A stretch of DNA of 37,556 bases from the NCBI GenBank assembly GCA_036897485.1, contig JAYMTF010000391.1, forward strand, positions 1-37,556, given 5' to 3'. This stretch comes from Pelargonium nanum. Taxonomy: Eukaryota > Streptophyta > Magnoliopsida > Geraniales > Geraniaceae. Under the pieces are notes generated by a model. The model was not told the origin of the DNA and made no database searches. It saw only the letters and a program-made list of their open reading frames with translations. Both the position numbers and the translations under genes were made by a program. This document shows positions 33,801 through 37,556 of this stretch, piece by piece (the stretch's first letter is position 1; the number at the start of each line of letters is the position of its first letter).

Positions 33801-36281
33801 TGTCCAAATGTATAAATACAATATTGGAGAGGTTTAAAATTAATAAAAATGAACAAAACCTGTAAGATTCCTTACTTCGTTGAATTAATTTCATCAACTG
33901 AATTACAATGTATATGTACAAGCTAATATGATCAACCTATTTCCATTAGACAAACAATAACAAATTATGTCCTAACTATTTCTTAACACTGTATATCATT
34001 ATCTAGTCCAATAGTGACGATAAGTCAAGTGCCATTATATACATAACTCTACTGTTAAGAAATCAAACATGATAAAATCAGAAATTTTTGTTTTTTCTAT
34101 GACCCATATATGCTAGCTACAGACTACAAATTTTCTATTCAATAACTTATCTAAAGATACCATATCACCAGAATTAAGCATCAATAAAGAAAAAGATCAT
34201 TTGAATAATCCTAGTAGGCATGTAAAGGACATAAAACATAATAATTGCAATTAAAATTCTAACTAGGAAGAATGTCATATATCATTCAAGCTTAAACATT
34301 CTCACATGGTGAAATATATTTCCACTTTCAACAACACAACTTAGCATGTGGTCAGTATTTAAGAAATGAAAAAATAATGATAACAAAATAACTAAAATAA
34401 AGTTAATACTCATCAGCATGCTAAGAACTTTTAAAAAATGATAGATATAATAGTTGTAGCTGCATAAGTTGACTTCATAGATTGATTTTTTTACTCATAA
34501 ATGAACCCAAATCTTGCTTGAAAAATGTAAAATCATGTCTACAGAATTGATACATAGTTATCATCACCTAATGTTCTTGACATGACAAATTATGTAGCAC
34601 CAACTAATAGGGTTTAGTCTAGCTCCAGGAATCTTTAAACTTTTCCCAAAAGAAGATATATATGTGGCAGTTGAGAATCTACACTCTTAACAAATACAAA
34701 TGACATCATTTCTCAACATGTAACTGATGTAAGTGCATATGAGCACCTCGCTTTTTTTTTTTCCTCTAGTAGATATGGATCTAAAAATAAAAGTTTGCTT
34801 TTATGGGTCTTGTTCAACTAAAGTTTCATTGCAAGAAGGACAGAAGGTAACCTGTTAAAATTGAAACTGATTGTAATTATGCTATTACTGAGCAGTTGAA
34901 TGAAAGATATTATACAGAGCAAAAGAGGAGAATGCATTTTTTATACCAACACCGCGTATGATGCTCCACCAGCTTTGCATTATAGAGTCATCAATTTGAT
35001 TCAGGGAATTAAGCATGGACAATGAATAGTTGTATATACTTTAAGTCAATGCAGAGAATCCAGAGCAAAATTATAGTTTACTTTAAGCACATATAGATGA
35101 GACTAAATAGATGAAAGCATATCAGCATTGTAAAATGTAATGACAAAATCCATACTAGGAGCTAAAAGTAGAAGTGCATGCCTGATTTTCTTTTTTCCCC
35201 AAACCCATTAGAAAGTTGTCAGGCTTTATATCACGGTGAATGATACCCTGTTTATGCATATATGCAACTCTGGCTATCTACATAACCAGAAAAAAATAAT
35301 ATCAATCTGACTGTCTAGCAAGGTTGAAGCTACATAACCCAAGCAAAATATCTTGGAAGTGTTAGAATACTTACTAACTGATGTGCTAGCATCAAAACTG
35401 TTTTCAAAGAAAATTTCCGATTGCACTTGTTGAACAAATCTTCTAGGCTAGGCCCAAGAAGATCCATAACCATGGCATTGTATCCAGAGTCAACTCCATA
35501 CCATCTAATACAGGGAATACCTCCTTCACGAAAACAAAAGGGTATAGATAAGCAAGTCAATGAAATTACTTAGGTTCATCAGTCTACAGAAAAAAATAAT
35601 GCTTTAAAAGAGGTTTACTTCCTCCATCGAGTAACTTGTACACTTTGGACTCGCGGCGAAGTTGACTGCGCTCGGTAGCCTCGGTTTTCACCGATTCCTT
35701 GAGAAAAATAAAAACAAGTGACACATAAGTTGGTGGAAAATAGTAGAAGTACTCAGAAGTGTATTGCCAATAAACAACAAGTGCCAGTTGCACATTAAGA
35801 TTGACATAAGTGAAAAGTTTAAGAAACCATATGGCACAAGCACATGGCAAATGCAGAAAATTAAATGACTTAAATTCATTAATCTTGCTATGCTAATAGT
35901 TTATCCATGTAATTAACAATCATTTTGGCAGAGAATATAGGTGACAAGGTCCATCACATAATTCCACAGCTCAAATTCCACAATGTTAGTGAAAACTAAA
36001 ACCAACCCACAATCACATATCCAACAAATAATTAAATAAACCAATTATAAACTGGGAGTTGAAGGTCACAAGCATACCAGCTTGACGGCTACTTCCTCTC
36101 CGGTTTGCACATTAACCCCTGAATCAAACCAAGTACATATAACTCTCATCAAAACAACTAAAAACAATGGACTGCAACAGAGTATGACATGAACGGAAAA
36201 TTTACCCAGATAAATCTCGCCAAACGACCCGCTGCCAATCTTCCTGCCAAGCTTAAATTTTCCAGCAATCGTAAGCCCCAT
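30831..36281 (-). CDS. Casein kinase 1-like protein kinase (CKL family)
   Basis: Fourteen exons on the minus strand: 36281-36206, 36118-36078, 35697-35619, 35523-35375, 35277-35182, 33475-33408, 33301-33240, 33151-33088, 32972-32888, 32751-32625, 32475-32411, 32312-32252, 32053-31926 and 31076-30831. They total 1347 nt and encode 448 residues. The kinase domain covers about 9-280. The Gly-rich loop is [11 protein letters not shown] (16-26), the ATP lysine is Lys38 in VAVKL, the catalytic loop is [10 protein letters not shown] with Asp131, and the DFG site reads DYG (152-154). The CK1 signature [13 protein letters not shown] and LPWQ are present, then [16 protein letters not shown] and [10 protein letters not shown] close the domain. 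The Ser/Thr-rich tail (about 290-448) is of the kind seen in plant CKLs and may be autophosphorylated. CK1 enzymes phosphorylate acidic or primed Ser/Thr sites. All catalytic residues look present, so an active enzyme is expected. Confidence 0.95.
31178..31865 (+). mobile_element. TRIM-like miniature LTR retroelement in the last CK1 intron
   Basis: Direct terminal repeats lie at 31178-31278 and 31759-31865. Both begin TGTTAATG and end GTTTAACA, and they are alike over their length. The 5-bp TTATA lies outside both ends (31173-31177 and 31866-31870), a target duplication of LTR-element size. At 688 bp with repeats of about 105 bp and no coding capacity, it fits a terminal-repeat retrotransposon in miniature (TRIM). 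The interior holds a further LTR-end-like segment (about 31521-31664) followed by TGGTATC, the usual start of a tRNA-Met primer site, which suggests a nested or composite copy. It also holds a short tandem echo around 'caattgtgcacgtgt'. It sits in an intron (31077-31925) and does not touch the reading frame. Confidence 0.85.
33476..35181 (-). other. CK1-like intron 5: 1.7 kb GC-AG intron
   Basis: The exon ends AATCAG (35182) and the intron begins GCATGC, a GC donor, ending in CCACAG before GTATAC (33475). The join gives [13 protein letters not shown], as in other CK1 kinases, at phase 0, and no nearby GT keeps this continuity. The interior is AT-rich with no transposon that I can define. At about 1.7 kb it is the longest intron of the gene. 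Confidence 0.8.
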
Positions 36282-36940
36282 GATACAATTCCGATTCTAA
36301 AAAATAAAACTACTTTTCACTATATATATTCCAGTTAACATGTACGTCAATCCAAAAATCTCCCCTTCTACCCAAAGGGATCGACGAAAGCCAGCAATCA
36401 GCAGCTAATTCGACTACGAACCCAGAAATAGGTTCCACATCCGCCCAAAACCCTGCGACAGAATTATAATTTAAAAACCAGAGGGAATAAAAACTTTGGA
36501 GCAGCTGTTTTAATTTATAAATGGTTAAATGGATTAGGGTCTGTGATCCCTCTCTTTTTCTATACCATTTTAAGAGTTGATTTGAATATTTGTTCGGCTA
36601 CGGCTGTTTTTTATTTTCAAAGCGGCTTAGATTTACATATAGTAAATTGCGGTCTTTCTCGTTTAGACAGATAGCAAGTTAGAGGTTGTTAAGTTTTGTA
36701 GTGCGGCGTAGATTCACGTTATATTTTTTTTATTGGTGTTTGGTAGGGCAACAAGTGGCAGTTGCAGAGAAGAAGAAAGTGACTTGGAAGGTGGTGGTTT
36801 GACCAGAGTCATCGGATCATCCTTAGAGTTTATTGACGAATCAGATGGTGGATCCGATGGTTGCCAAGGGCCGTTGAAAAAGTCATCCACGTGGTCGCAT
36901 TGAACTTCAAGTGCAATCGTTATTAGTTGTTTGTGCTCTT
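36282..36940. other. Promoter side of the CK1-like gene
   Basis: This is the 5' leader and upstream DNA of the minus-strand kinase gene. It includes moderately GC-richer sequence at 36340-36480 and then T-rich DNA. No gene seen. Confidence 0.45.
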
Positions 36941-37207
36941 CAAGCTAGAGGGGAGGATTCCAGTGCCTTCAATTGATAATTCAGGCTAATGGGGAGGATT
37001 CTGGGGCCTTTGGTTTGATTATTCAAGATGTATCAGTTATTGTGGCTTAATTCAGTAGTGTCAGTTTTTTTATTTTCGGGTTGGTTTCTGAACCGAGTAG
37101 CCCACGAATTAGTTAAGCTTTTGATTTTTTTGTCATACTTGTCTGGATGGATTGATTTTCAAGCATCCGATTTTATTTTGTCTTTGTTATTGTTGGATAT
37201 GAATTAA
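36941..37207 (+). mobile_element. LINE remnant: C-terminal RNase H-like fragment of ORF2
   Basis: Two plus-strand stretches read like the end of plant LINE ORF2. One is GAFGLIIQDVSVIVA (37003-37047). The other is FLNRVAHELVKLL (37085-37123), then SGWIDF and FILSLLLLDMN ending in TAA at 37205-37207. The phrase NRVAHELVK is the hallmark of the LINE RNase H domain (RSANRVAH.LA). The two stretches lie in different frames, so the copy is dead. An imperfect 41-bp tandem echo, beginning GGGGAGGATTC at about 36950 and 36991, precedes them. Confidence 0.6.
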
Positions 37208-37449
37208 TATATTATTACTTTTTTGCTTCAAAAATAATGTTAAATGGTTTTGTGCACAACAGACTCACATTTGTTTTGGGTTTTGCATTCATTTAATGTT
37301 CGCACTAAAGTAATTTGTCTATTTTAGCCACATTCAATATTATAAGCTGGATGTGTCAAAAATTGACATGTTACAAGGATAAAATGGGTTAAAAGGTTTT
37401 GCCTCTTATGGTTTTATCCCATAATTGGGATTTAACATGGTTTGAGCCC
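37208..37449. other. AT-rich DNA at the right edge
   Basis: This follows the LINE stop codon and may include its 3' UTR. No further feature identified. Confidence 0.4.
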
Positions 37450-37556
37450 TTTTTTTGGATTAAAGTAAAAAATGGTCCCTGAACTTTCAACTTCACCTTA
37501 ATATAGTACCTGAACTTTTTTTACCCTGAAATAGTCCCTAAACTTTCATTAGTCGG
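37450..37556. repeat. Dispersed 'tggtccctgaactttc' repeat, cut by the window edge
   Basis: Three spaced phrases, 'tggtccctgaactttcaa', 'tagtacctgaacttttt' and 'tagtccctaaactttcatta', repeat at about 35-base intervals. This is a common dispersed plant repeat pattern. It continues beyond the window. Confidence 0.5.

Noticed and set aside
1-37556. tRNA genes, rRNA, CRISPR arrays, bacterial-type operons
   Set aside because: No tRNA B-box-like GGTTCGAATCC context with a plausible fold, no repeat-spacer array and no rRNA sequence seen by eye. A tRNAscan run would settle the tRNA question.

Overview
This window looks like nuclear DNA of a flowering plant, most likely a eudicot. The evidence is AT-rich introns and intergenic DNA, many short exons with clean GT..AG junctions, plant-specific protein families (COP1-interacting protein 7, a PP2C-like protein, a plant CK1-like kinase), and CACTA, Stowaway-like, LINE and TRIM-type repeats. 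Species cannot be named from the sequence. Exon joins below were worked out by eye from splice sites, reading phase and protein continuity. No database search was run.

Five protein-coding genes are present. (1) 483-5617, minus: a 771-residue protein with a predicted mitochondrial presequence, a long low-complexity middle and three RRM-like folds at the C-terminus. (2) 8155-9670, plus: a 289-residue PP2C-like protein that has lost most of its catalytic metal-binding motifs. (3) 10293-18982, minus: a 13-exon COP1-interacting protein 7 (CIP7) homologue of 1289 residues. (4) 28076-29350, minus: a four-exon ENTH-domain (epsin-like) protein of 330 residues. (5) 30831-36281, minus: a 14-exon casein kinase 1-like protein of 448 residues. 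In all five the phases close over every exon.

Genes 1 and 2 are divergent across about 2.5 kb holding a Stowaway-like end, a low-complexity repeat and an AAAAAG tract. Genes 2 and 3 converge across about 620 bp. From 19 kb to 28 kb there is no convincing gene. That stretch holds a truncated CACTA-like end with a diverged internal tandem duplication (21.8-22.99 kb), a complete-ended 1472-bp non-autonomous CACTA element with a CTC target duplication (25007-26478), and retroelement remnants. The kinase gene carries a 688-bp TRIM-like LTR element with a TTATA duplication in its last intron, and one GC-AG intron of 1.7 kb. The right edge carries a LINE RNase H remnant and the start of another dispersed repeat.

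No gene cluster or operon-like system is visible; the five genes look like independent housekeeping or regulatory genes. The points most worth a second look are the pseudophosphatase, the mitochondrial triple-RRM protein, the small upstream ORFs before CIP7, and the two transposons with intact target duplications.
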